From Zygnema cylindricum (taxonomy: Eukaryota > Streptophyta > Zygnematophyceae > Zygnematales > Zygnemataceae), in assembly GCA_037447655.1 (NCBI GenBank), contig JBBHKE010003225.1, positions 1 through 21,948 of the forward strand: a DNA stretch of 21,948 bases. Direction: 5' to 3'. Both the position numbers and the translations under genes were made by a program. Position 1 is the first letter of the stretch. Each line of letters starts with the position of its first letter. This document shows positions 1 through 8,100 of this stretch, piece after piece. The notes under the pieces are model-generated. The model saw nothing but the letters and a program-made list of their open reading frames with translations. It was not told where the DNA came from and made no database searches.

Positions 1-76
1 ATAACATAAAATAAAATTCGAGATGAGAGATGAATAGTGTCAAATGTGAACCACAACATTCTTGATGATGCCTTAC

Positions 77-754
77 ATTGTGAGCGAATACGACACTGTT
101 CTTAAGTTTTTTCCAGCGACTCTTTGCGGTAAGAGACGAACGGTTGGAAGTAGAAGCTTCTGCGTCATTTCCTTCTTGCGCTCCAATTTCTGACGCTCTC
201 GGAGGGAATTCAGCATCAGCATGTCCATCCGTAGAAATTGCCTCTTTCTTTGCTCCATGTCCCTTTGATTCCTCCCTAAAACTTGTGCGTTCCTCTCTAT
301 CTTCTCCGCGATTGTCATGTTTACCCGGCGTTGATTTCTGCGCACTTGATTTTTGCAATCCGCCTTTTCCTTCAGAAACCTGCCGGATGTGGCCGGCTTT
401 CACTTTTTTTTCCGAACCCGACAAATCGTTACGGTGCAGTGAACTAGCTGATTCTTGTAGAAGATAGATTTGATTTTTTTCTTTCTCCACGGAAAACCCT
501 TTATGATCTTCACTACTCCTTCTCGACCTAACATTGTCAGAAACTGTCTCGTGAGGCTCAGCCAGTAGGTCTTCTGTCAATTTTTCTGACAATGTCTTAT
601 GTACTGGCTTGGAAACAGCTTTTCCTTTGCTTATGTGTGGCTTTTCCTTCTCATGTAATGCTTTCTGCGGCGAATTGGAATCGGCACTAACAAATATTGC
701 CGATTTTAGCTTTCGAAAAGGACGGCCCAAGCTCGTATCCAGTAGTTTGTTCAT
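77..754 (-). CDS. 5' coding exon of an unidentified K/S/E-rich protein, partial
   Basis: Reading leftward from the ATG at 754-752 the frame stays open for about 251 codons to the window edge, very unlikely by chance in AT-rich DNA. The first in-frame stop upstream is TGA at 844-842 and there is no earlier ATG in frame, so this start is favoured. The product begins MNKLLDTSLGRPFRKLKSA and is then hydrophilic, rich in Lys, Ser and Glu, with no visible domain, signal peptide or membrane segment; most of it looks disordered. It ends with a basic, Trp-containing stretch, SRWKKLKNSVVFAHN. A likely splice donor, AAT|GTAAGG, follows codon 226 (last exon base 77, phase 0), so the frame beyond it may be intron. 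I do not recognise the family. It is divergently oriented to PHF5A. The plus-strand frame at 144-467 is its shadow. Confidence 0.72.
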
Positions 755-755
755 A

Positions 756-767
756 TTTCCCGCCAAA
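756..767. promoter_or_regulatory. E2F-type site next to the start codon
   Basis: TTTCCCGCCAAA (minus strand TTTGGCGGGAAA) matches the E2F/DP consensus over its full length and lies one base upstream of the ATG of the leftward gene. E2F sites are conserved in plants and animals and usually mark cell-cycle genes. Activity here is inferred. Confidence 0.5.
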
Positions 768-1357
768 GTAGGACAGTGAAAGACAAAATTTAACACCGAG
801 CAAGTATTTATCTGAGAAAGGGGACAGCCTGGGAGTATAACTCAGCATTTAGGTTTTGACGTCAACTCAAGTGAGAATTGGCGGCAAGAAAAGCAAAAAG
901 AAGTCGATTGCGACGCTATTCTTTCACAGCAAAGTAAAAGATTGTCACGTGTACGGTTGACAAGGAAAGAAGAAAGTGAGAATCAAACAACTTTCAAAAT
1001 TGCAAAAATTGCTGATTCTTCACAACAGTGTTGTATTCGACTGTCATCAGCAATCACAATAATCAACAATGTAAGCCATGAATGGACAGCAAACAAAAAA
1101 AATCAAAATATCTTACGAAAACTACAGTATCTTATCTCAAACATGTTGCAGAAATTGCCATATTGGAATGTGATCAATGGCACAATACTTAAAATAGTGA
1201 AGAATGCAGAGGCACAAACATACAAAACAGCAGTACTGTACAGTGCTCTAGCTTCACAGCATAAAATGTGACTTCGACGAAGCTTCCCACCCAGAAAACG
1301 CGGGCTTCCTGTGGAGTTTACAAATTAGCACGTGACCGCAGTCACGCAGGCTCCCGT
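768..1357. other. Upstream region of the leftward gene, no gene seen
   Basis: Contains the CRE and CACGTG boxes (946-951, 1329-1334). On the minus strand a pyrimidine-rich stretch ending in CAG at 814-816 could be a splice acceptor if a non-coding first exon exists. A 109-codon plus-strand frame at 942-1271 has no recognisable features. Confidence 0.4.
857..864. promoter_or_regulatory. Palindromic CRE/bZIP site TGACGTCA
   Basis: A perfect TGACGTCA palindrome about 100 bp upstream of the leftward ATG. This is the classic full CRE/ATF or plant bZIP target. With the E2F-type site it suggests a TATA-less promoter in this interval. A CACGTG box also lies at 946-951. Confidence 0.45.
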
Positions 1358-1379
1358 TCAGGCCCCTTTCACACTGAAG

Positions 1380-1684
1380 CATAGTTCAAAGTAGCGTTTT
1401 TATGGTAGGCCTTTGGTCGGCGTCTTTATCGTAAGTTGTGTTGTGGGCTTTTCATGTGATCTTCTTAGATCGCTTCTTTGATCAGAGACCGTCCGATCGT
1501 CCGAATCTGACGGTATAAATAAAACATTTTGGTCCGAATGTTTTAATTGGTCCAATTTTTGGTCCGAATGTTTTAATCGGTCCGAATAGGTCCGAATACA
1601 ACATGGGTCTTAAGGTCATATTGTATGTTTTGCATACAATAGGCATATTGTATGGGGCCTACTTTCACCTACTTTTGAACTATG
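1380..1684. mobile_element. hAT-like MITE, complete copy (305 bp)
   Basis: Terminal inverted repeats CATAGTTCAA(A)AGTAG at the left and its reverse complement ending CTACTTTTGAACTATG at the right. It is flanked by a perfect 8-bp direct duplication CACTGAAG (1372-1379 and 1685-1692), the target-site size of hAT transposons. No transposase frame is present. It sits in the left terminal repeat of the 1361-2383 element, so it is the younger of the two. It carries a TATAAATA box (1514-1521). A second copy at 10915-19037 is split by a retrotransposon. Confidence 0.82.
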
Positions 1685-2067
1685 CACTGAAGCCTTCCGT
1701 CGCCGTCGCTGTCAAATCTTTGCAATCATTGACCGCTGCTCTGTTTCCAGAAACAGCTACACTGAAATTTCAAATTTGCCTTCTTGCGTTGCTTCTGTCG
1801 ATGACCGTCACTCGCACGAAATTAATTTAGATTTAGGAGGTCTCTGTAATAGTACGGACAGCAAAATTTGAGGCCCTCGGTTACATCGCGTATCGTCTGT
1901 AAAGAGATCTCCTTCACTCTGCTGACTTTCAGGAAAAAACCGTATTTCTTTTCGGCAAAGATTTTACGGTCACCTTGTCCGAAGGCACGTGACTTTGGGG
2001 ACGTGTGAAAATTTTCATTTTTCATCGACGCACGTGTCTATCGTCCAGGTGTAGCAAATTGACTGGT

Positions 2068-2116
2068 TCTGTATTGGTGAACCCACCTCCGAGGGGGGTG
2101 GGTTCACCAATACAGA
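2068..2116. repeat. Perfect 20-bp inverted repeat (hairpin)
   Basis: The arms at 2068-2087 and 2097-2116 are perfect reverse complements starting TCTGTATTGGTGAACCC, with a 9-base loop. It lies inside the 1361-2383 element. It is far stronger than expected by chance and has no T tract, so it is not a bacterial-type terminator. Confidence 0.85.
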
Positions 2117-2129
2117 GGCGGATGGAGCG

Positions 2130-2320
2130 ATTGCTTTGCAGATGAAGACCAAAATGTAATCGGACGGTCGATGTCTTCTCCCAGATACTTGGAGAATCGT
2201 GATCTTATTTTCTGTAATGTTGTTTTCAAGAAACTCACGAAAATATAGTACGTCATGGTACGGTCAAGTACAAACTTCTGTATTAAACCTCACTTTTCGT
2301 CTGATGTAACCATACCCTTA
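2130..2320 (+). repeat. Dispersed repeat block, copy 1
   Basis: Related in the same orientation to 20625-20795. Shared landmarks in order are a CGGTC-containing stretch, TTCTCTGTAATGTTGTT-like sequence and the identical CCTCACTTTTCGTCTGAT near the end. The middle is more diverged. It lies in the right half of the 1361-2383 element. Confidence 0.65.
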
Positions 2321-2478
2321 GTGTATTACACGTCAGCTTGTTTCACAGCGACGGCGACGGAAAAGTTTAGTTTGAAAGGGCTCTCAGTTCTACAAAATTC
2401 AAAGATCTGGCCGAGTGTAATTTTTTGATGCATAGCCGTCCGATCAATTCACACTATTTCCCTCAGCCCGTGAAGCTC

Positions 2479-2712
2479 ATTGGCTCATTGAATGGGGCGG
2501 TGAGCATCACGCCATCAGCGTGTTCAAAACGGACAATTTTTTGCGGAACATCCGGAAGACAATACTTTCTCACTAACTTCCGTACGATATATGAGCAAGT
2601 TTAACATTTACGCTTTTGTAATTTAATGTACGATCGTACGAGCACCGACAATTTTCGTTTTTGATCCCGACAACGGTACAGATACTGTACGGCTTCGTAG
2701 AAGCTATAAATA
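2479..2712 (+). promoter_or_regulatory. PHF5A promoter (CCAAT, GC and TATA boxes)
   Basis: Reading toward PHF5A there is an inverted CCAAT box (ATTGG, 2479-2483), a GC box (GGGGCGG, 2494-2500), a 12-bp palindrome GTACGATCGTAC (2628-2639) and a strong TATA box, TATAAATA, at 2705-2712. Transcription would start near 2735-2745, leaving a 5' leader of about 220 bases that is rich in CT and TCTCTTT. The TATA box lies downstream of the in-frame ATG at 2661, which argues against that ATG as the protein start. Confidence 0.65.
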
Positions 2713-2960
2713 GTACCACCCTACTCTCCTTAGCTTTTTGCAATTCCGTGCGCCTCTCACTACAAGGCGCGAAAACCTTAAAACACTCAATCTTACACCC
2801 TGCTTCTCGCAAAGAACCTCCCAGAAACTTCCTGTCTTCTCTCCAAGTTCTGAGTGTTCTTCTCTCCATCAGACTCTTCTCATACAGTCCCTCTTCGTTC
2901 TGTCTCTTTCTTGTCTCTCTTTCGTCTCCCTCTTTTGCGTCTCTCTTTCTACTGGTTGCG

Positions 2961-5900
2961 ATGGCGAAGCATCATCCCGACTTGATCATGTGTCGCAAGC
3001 AGCCCGGAATCGCCATTGGCCGACTCTGCGAAAAATGCGACGGAAAATGCGTTGTGTGCGACAGTTACGTGCGACCGTGTACGCTGGTGCGAATCTGTGA
3101 CGAGTGTAACTACGGCTCCTATCAGGTAAGGTTGTCGGGAAATTAGGGTTAGGGTTAGGGTTAGGGTTAGAGTTTCTCTTCTTTTTCTCTCCTGCCTCTT
3201 CCTTTTTTCCGGCTGTCATTTTCTTTGTGTCCCTCGCTCAATATTACACCAGGTAAGGTAAGGTTGTGGGAAAATTTAGGGTTAGGGTACTTCTTCTTTT
3301 TATCTTTTTTCTCTGTCTTTTTTTCTGTGCCTATCTCAATATCCTACACAGTAAGGTTGTGAAGAACCTAGGGAGTATGGTTTTTCTTCCTTTTCTCTTC
3401 TCTCTCTTTCTTTTTCTCCCTCTATCTTTTTCTATTTCAATATCTTACAAATAAGGCTGGGGAGTATCTCTAGGATTTCTTTATATCTCATTTGTGACGA
3501 TTGTACTCAAGGTTTTCCACCAGGTAAGGCCAGAAAGAATTTAGGGTTAGGATTTTTTTTCTCTCGTTTTTTCCCTTTTTAGCCTGTACCTTCTTTTTTT
3601 TCTATCTCTGTCTCACCATGAAATTTCGCAGAGGCTCTTCTCTCTGTCTTCCTCTCCTCCTCCCTCAACCTCTCCTCCTCCCTCTCCCTCTAGCTCTCTC
3701 CCCCCTCCCCCTGCCCCTCCCTCCCTCCCTCCCTCCCTCTCTCTCCCTTTCTCTCGAGGTCAGCAAGGGTTTAAGAGTTTGTTTCCCTTTTGTCTTTTTC
3801 TTTTCTCTCGTTCTCTCCGTCGAGGTTTGCTTTTTGAAGCTGAGGTTTATTGGTTAGAATTCTCCATTGTTTTCAAGTGGAGCATCTAGAATGTTTTTTT
3901 TTTTATTTTTTTTTCTTGTTCCTATACCTGCAAAGCAAGGCTAGCAGGTGACCGGGTATAAGGCTCTTATTTTAAAGTATGCCCTTATTTTAATTTTTAA
4001 AGACATAATTTACTAATTTTATTCCTTTTAATTGGGAACTTATTGTCTTCGCAAAAGGGTGCTTTGGCGTCATTTTCACGCACCCATATATATAAATCTC
4101 GTAAAATAGTTTTAGTAGGTGTATAATATCTTCAAAAAATTGGAGCTCGTAAAATAGTTTTAGTTGGCGCTCCATCCTTCCCTCCTTGCCTTCCTGCCCA
4201 ATTCTTTCCCCCTTCCTCACTTATTCTCTCTCCCTCTTCCCATCGTTATTTACGGCATAGGTCATTTTATTAAGCAATTACTGTCTCAAACAATGGTGCA
4301 TTTAGCAAATCAAATGACCTAAATTTTAGGAAAACTCGAGAATTTCCAGTCATCAGAAGTAAAGATGTATGACCTAAATTTTAGGAAAAGAGAAGGTTTT
4401 CAGTCTTCATGAGTAAAGATGTGGATACACTGAACTCCATTCCAACAGTCCTAACAAGCAACCAACATAAACCTAACAACGTACAAGATTCCAAATTAGC
4501 GCACAATAAAACCATTCCTCTGTCAAGAAAACTATTTTCCTCTTTCAAGTCTATAACTTAAAAACCCAATTTTCCTCTGTCAAGTCCATAATTGTAAAAA
4601 CCATTTTCCTTTGTCCTTTGTTTCATAACTTAATATACCATTTTCCTCTGTCACCTTTATAACATAACAAATCCATTTTTCTCTTTCAAGTCCATAACGT
4701 AGAAACCCATTTTCCTCTGTCAAGTCCATAACTAGAAAAAACAATTTTCCACTGTCAGTTCCAGAACTGAAAACACTGTCAAGTCCATAATTTAAAAAAC
4801 CATTTTTCTTTGTCAAGTCCATATTTTAAAATACCATTTTCCTCTGTCACCTTTATAACATAAAAATCCATTCTCCTCTTTCAAGTCCATAATTTAAAAA
4901 ACCATAAAACCATTTTCCAAAGTCCATAACTAAAAAAACCATTTTCCCTGTCACGTTTATAACATAAAAATCCATCTTCCTCTGTCAAGTCCCTAACTTA
5001 AAAAAACCATTTTCCTCTGTCAAGTGCATTACTTATAAACCTTTTTCCTCTGTCCAATCCTTAATTTAAAAAACCACCTTATTCTGTCAAGTCCTTAACT
5101 AAAAAAACTATTTTCTTCTGTCAAGACCATAACTGAAAAGCCATTTTTTCTCTGTTAAGTCCATAACATAGAAAACCATTTTTCTTTCTCAAATCTATAA
5201 TTTACATGTCGTTTTCTTCATAAACCCTCCGGGACGGAACCAAGAGTACCCAGAAAAAAGAGGAACTGATACTAATCCAATGGGAAGTACTCCAAACTCG
5301 TATAGGGCTGTCAAAAAGAGAAAAAAATACAATGTTCTTATTAAGATCTCTTGGTTTGTATTTTTTAAGCTCTTGTATGTGTCTGGTTTCTACCCTGTTG
5401 AAACCAATTCTGAGTCAAATTTGCAATTTTGTCATCACTCATCGTCATGAAAAACTACCTATTTTTTCCCGAATGTATGACACGACATATTGAGATATTT
5501 GTTTATTTAAAATTTATCCCTCTTGTCGGTGATTGCTTATGTACCGTCATGTACACGTGTGAGAAGGATTTAGGAGATAGAAAAGGTCAAGCTTTTAATC
5601 ACAAAAGACGAGGATCGATAAGTATAGCAAATCCTAGTAGGGTTAGACTTGGATTGGAGGCCTCCTTAAAAAACCTCAAAGACCCCAGAAACCCTAAAAA
5701 ATGTGAAACCATCCACCCAAAAAGTGGGTTCACATACAAGTGAGAAAGGGGTAGTGAAGGGCCGGAGAAGGAGAGGGAGGAAGCGGAGGAAGGGGAGGAC
5801 CTATTCTAACCTAACCTGAGGAAGTTATAAAAAGAACCCTATTTTTTATATTAGTTTCACCGTCTATTTGGTTGGAAAAAACGAGATCTAGAAAAAATAA

Positions 5901-6821
5901 ACAGAACATAAACCTTACTCAGCGAAACCGGGAGGACAAAGAAAAACCAGTTTTTTTTTTACAATATGTGCGCTTTGAGAGAGATTAACGAGATTATAAA
6001 ATTATAAAATGAAGAAAACAAATTAAACGGATTAACGAGATTATAAAATTATAAAATGAAGAAATCAAATTAAACGGGATTAACGATATTATAACAATAT
6101 AAAATGAAGAAATGAAATTAATCGGGATTAACGAGATTATAAAATTATAAAATGAAGAAATCAAATTAAACAGGATTAACAAGATTATAAAATTATAAAA
6201 TGAAGAATCAAATTAAACAGGATTAACAAGATTATAAAATTATAAAATGAAGAAATCAAATTAAACGGGATTAACGAGATTAATGATATTTGTGAGTGTG
6301 CAAAAATTGGCGTCAATGCACTCTTTTTGGAAGATACTAAGTCGCCCAATAATATAAATAAATCTAGAAAATTAGGAAATTAAAAAATTAGGAATTGAGG
6401 AAAATGATAAAATTATAAAATGAAAAATAAAATTAATCGAGATTAATGCGATCGATATTGATGTTTGTCGGTGTGAGAAAAATGACGCCAATGCACCCTT
6501 TTTGGAAGATACTAAGTTGCCCGATAAAAAAAAAAAAAAATCAAAGGCAGGAAATTTGGAAATCATAAAATTGTAAAACTATCAAATCATAAATTGAAAA
6601 AACAGAATTAAACAAGGTTAACGACATCGATATTGATGTTTATGGGGGTGCAGGGAAGGTGTGTTATATGTGGAGGTGCCGGAATCTCGGATGCCCACTA
6701 TTGCAAAGAGTGCACCCAACAAGAAAAGGATCGTGACGGATGTCCCAAAATTGTTAATTTAGGAAGTGCAAAAACAGATCTCTTTTATGAAAGGAAAAAG
6801 TACGGGTTTAAACAAAGATAA
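2961..6821 (+). CDS. PHF5A: PHF5A/Rds3, SF3b (U2 snRNP) zinc-finger subunit; join 2961..3125, 6654..6821
   Basis: The two exons encode 55 + 55 = 110 residues, the family's usual length. The protein starts [16 protein letters not shown] and ends [10 protein letters not shown]. All 13 cysteines of the family are present (11, 23, 26, 30, 33, 40, 46, 49, 58, 61, 72, 75, 85); they bind three zincs in a knotted fold. Tyr36, which in the human protein lines the branch-site adenosine pocket beside SF3B1, is kept. In the family this protein is a core nuclear SF3b subunit needed for U2 recognition of the branch point. The start has a good context (G at -3, ATGG). The splice is CAG|GTAAGG to GTGCAG|GG, phase 0, between Gln55 and Gly56. 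The stop is TAA at 6819-6821. The coding sequence is intact. The intron is unusually repeat-rich. Confidence 0.97.
3123..3620 (+). repeat. Degenerate tandem repeat carrying copies of the 5' splice site
   Basis: Five units of roughly 75-130 bp each start with the donor sequence or a variant: CAGGTAAGGTTGT at 3123, CAGGTAAGGTAAGG at 3250, ACAGTAAGGTTGT at 3348, ACAAATAAGG at 3447 and CAGGTAAGG at 3521. Most then run into TTTAGGGTTAGGG-like sequence and a pyrimidine-rich stretch, and several units close with TCAATATC(C/T)TACA. The first unit begins at the real exon-intron boundary. Confidence 0.75.
3143..3170 (+). repeat. Telomere-like (TTAGGG)4 tract
   Basis: Four TTAGGG copies plus TTAG begin 18 bases after the 5' splice site. 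GGGTTAGGGTTAGGGTTAGGG-type spacing meets the G-quadruplex rule on the sense strand and so also in the pre-mRNA. Single or double TTAGGG copies recur at 3277-3297 and 3541-3550. Confidence 0.9.
3640..3756 (+). repeat. Homopyrimidine CT/CCTCC tract
   Basis: About 115 bases of nearly uninterrupted C and T, including a CCCT run at about 3716-3737. Such tracts can form triplex (H-DNA). The Leu/Pro-rich frame at 3618-3857 is a by-product of this composition. Confidence 0.85.
4097..4168 (+). repeat. Short direct duplication, period 50
   Basis: CTCGTAAAATAGTTTTAGT occurs at 4097 and again at 4147, followed by AGG or TGG. Confidence 0.75.
4311..4425 (+). repeat. Two-copy tandem repeat, about 57 bp
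   Basis: ATGACCTAAATTTTAGGAAAA followed by a related stretch ending AGTAAAGATGT occurs at 4312 and again at about 4368. Confidence 0.75.
4505..5215 (+). repeat. Minisatellite, about 21 units of about 34 bp
   Basis: The unit is close to ACCATTTTCCTCTGTCAAG followed by TCCATAACTTAAAAA, repeated with 10-25% variation. A variant, CTCTGTCACCTTTATAACA, recurs at about 4646, 4841 and 4946, showing higher-order duplication. There are no spacers, so it is not a CRISPR array. The minus-strand frame at 4580-4822 is a product of the repeat. Confidence 0.85.
5221..5980. other. Non-repetitive part of the PHF5A intron
   Basis: No family is recognised in the 104-codon frame at 5429-5743. The region holds a purine-rich stretch (about 5740-5800, GGGGAGGA-like). 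I see no RNA gene. Confidence 0.35.
5983..6280 (+). repeat. Tandem array, 47-48 bp unit, about 6 copies
   Basis: Units begin GATTAACGAGATTATAAAA at 5983, 6030, 6078, 6126, 6174, 6221 and (partial) 6269. Copies are very similar, with small substitutions and a 1-base length difference. Each unit contains a TTAAC motif resembling a branch site. Confidence 0.92.
6286..6653 (+). repeat. Diverged about 165-bp repeat reaching the 3' splice site
   Basis: Copies at 6286-6351 and 6453-6528 share TTTTTGGAAGATACTAAGT and the preceding (A/T)GGCGTCAATGCAC-like stretch. A third partial copy (6605-6653) shares CGATATTGATGTTTRT and ends exactly at the functional GTGCAG acceptor, where copy 2 reads GTGTGAG. 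Confidence 0.7.
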
Positions 6822-6838
6822 TAAATAATATTTGTCCG

Positions 6839-6864
6839 GTTCCTTCCTTCCTTCCTTCCTTCCT
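6839..6864 (+). repeat. TTCC microsatellite in the PHF5A 3' UTR
   Basis: Six to seven consecutive TTCC units about 20 bases after the stop codon. Confidence 0.9.
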
Positions 6865-6879
6865 ATGGTTTTGTGGTGA

Positions 6880-6885
6880 AATAAA
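6880..6885 (+). promoter_or_regulatory. PHF5A poly(A) signal AATAAA
   Basis: AATAAA lies 59 bases after the stop codon. Another AATAAA (6820-6825) overlaps the stop and is too close to be the likelier signal. Confidence 0.5.
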
Positions 6886-6899
6886 GATCAATCTCCGAA

Positions 6900-8100
6900 A
6901 AAAAGTTTCGGTTTTGTACAGTTGAAAAGTTATGCATATTTTCTTCCATTGTTTGAATTTATTCATAATCGTATTTTTTTTTTTTTTCCTATTTTTAATC
7001 GACGTTTATGAAATGCATATGTCAACGTTTGTTTGAGCTTTCTGTTTTTTGAGTGTAAATAGTCATCTGTTTGTTGTGATCCGTCAAATTGTCAATAGAA
7101 ATGAGAAAAAAAAAATGTCAAATGTCAAATGTGAAATGGTGTGTGTTTTTGTCTTTTTTTTTTTTTTTTTTAACGTTCAGGTTCTCTGGACCTCTGTGAA
7201 TGACTTTTTGTATTTAAAGTTCCAATAATAGTACAGTATGTAATGATAGTAGTGTTGATGTTTTTTTTTTTGACATTTCAATCAGTCTTTTCTTTGGGTA
7301 CACCTGTCCGATCTTTATTTAAAGATTGCCAATTGGAGATTAATAATATACCTTTCCGTCATTTGTGCGTGGAGAAAAATGGGTCCAAAGACCAAAAGAA
7401 AACCATTAACACTAATAATTATACAATGTTTGAATCGTGAATCGCTATAAGCATTTATAACAAAATTTTGTCCCGGTCTTTTTTTGCCCATTGAACGCCA
7501 AATGGTGTCATTAGTGCTATTTTTTATTTATTTTTTTAGTTTTTTTCTGCGGTTCAAAATTGTACCAATCGAAAATATAATGGGTTTTTTAGGGCACTAA
7601 AACAGTCCTTGTACTAATTATGTCTTAACTAATTGTTGTGAATAGCGATTTCACTGTGTTATATTCTAGTGAAAAAAACTGACATGTGTGAGGTTTGACT
7701 ATTGCCCTTCAATTTTCAACGTACACCAATTTCATATTTTCACCCTTGTTGGTATTTTAGGGTTTGGTGTCGAGTGCAAGTGCGTGTTTCATCTAATAAA
7801 AGCCAAACAGGAAAAAAACATTTTATTTTAAATGGCATTTTAAATGGGGTGAAATGTTTCTTGTTTGTAAAATTAAAAAGGGGGGGAGGATAAATTAAAA
7901 AGCACTATGGTAAACCATCTGAATCCGGGGGTACAAAAGGGGTGGCATGGCCAAAACTGAAAAACTACAAGCAAGGCGATAAAAAACAAAGAAAGCAACG
8001 TGAACACAGAAAAATAGCAAGTAAAATAAAAGCACCCAAACTCAAAATGAAAAGCACGTTAACTCACTAAACCAAAACTACAACCCCAACCCCAACTCAA
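6900..8100. other. Intergenic, no gene seen
   Basis: AT-rich with several long T runs (e.g. 7155-7171, 6974-6987). Short frames at 7243-7440 and 7702-7893 have no recognisable features. Confidence 0.5.

Larger units (their letters stand above)
1361..2383. mobile_element. Non-autonomous inverted-repeat DNA element (about 700 bp before nesting)
   Basis: The left end, starting GGCCCCTTTCACACTGAAG and continuing after the nested MITE into TTCCGTCGCCGTCGCTGT (1695-1712), is matched in inverted orientation by the right end, 2345-2383. The 18-bp inner block (1695-1712 versus 2345-2362) is a perfect inverted repeat and the outer part matches imperfectly, giving terminal repeats of about 40 bp once the nested insertion is removed. 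TCA flanks both sides (1358-1360, 2384-2386), a possible 3-bp target duplication. No coding capacity is seen, so it would depend on a transposase elsewhere. The 3-bp duplication would fit PIF/Harbinger-like or CACTA-like elements, but the superfamily is not established. Confidence 0.55.
3126..6653 (+). other. PHF5A intron 1 (3,528 bp, GT-AG, phase 0)
   Basis: The donor is CAG|GTAAGG and the acceptor GGGGGTGCAG|GG. The two exon reading frames join exactly at the conserved protein, so the boundaries are firm. The intron is a mosaic of short tandem repeats, listed separately, and no nested gene is visible. The acceptor lacks a pyrimidine tract; TTAAC at 6618-6622, about 30 bases upstream, is the best branch-site candidate. 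Confidence 0.9.

Noticed and set aside
942-1271. 109-codon plus-strand frame starting MSRVRLTRKEESEN
   Set aside because: No recognisable motif, no promoter or poly(A) context, and it lies in the upstream region of the leftward gene. Length alone is weak evidence.
2661-2960. In-frame N-terminal extension of PHF5A from an ATG at 2661
   Set aside because: The TATA box at 2705-2712 lies downstream of that ATG, the extra 100 residues are low-complexity leader translation, and the conserved protein starts at 2961.
3143-3170. TTAGGG repeats as a true telomere or chromosome end
   Set aside because: Only four copies, embedded in an intact gene's intron with unique sequence on both sides.
3618-3857. 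Leu/Pro-rich reading frame
   Set aside because: Direct product of a CT/CCTCC microsatellite inside the PHF5A intron.
5429-5743. 104-codon frame inside the PHF5A intron
   Set aside because: No family features; likely a chance frame. Nested gene not supported.
4505-6280. CRISPR-like arrays
   Set aside because: Repeats are head-to-tail with no unique spacers, in a eukaryotic intron; they are minisatellites.
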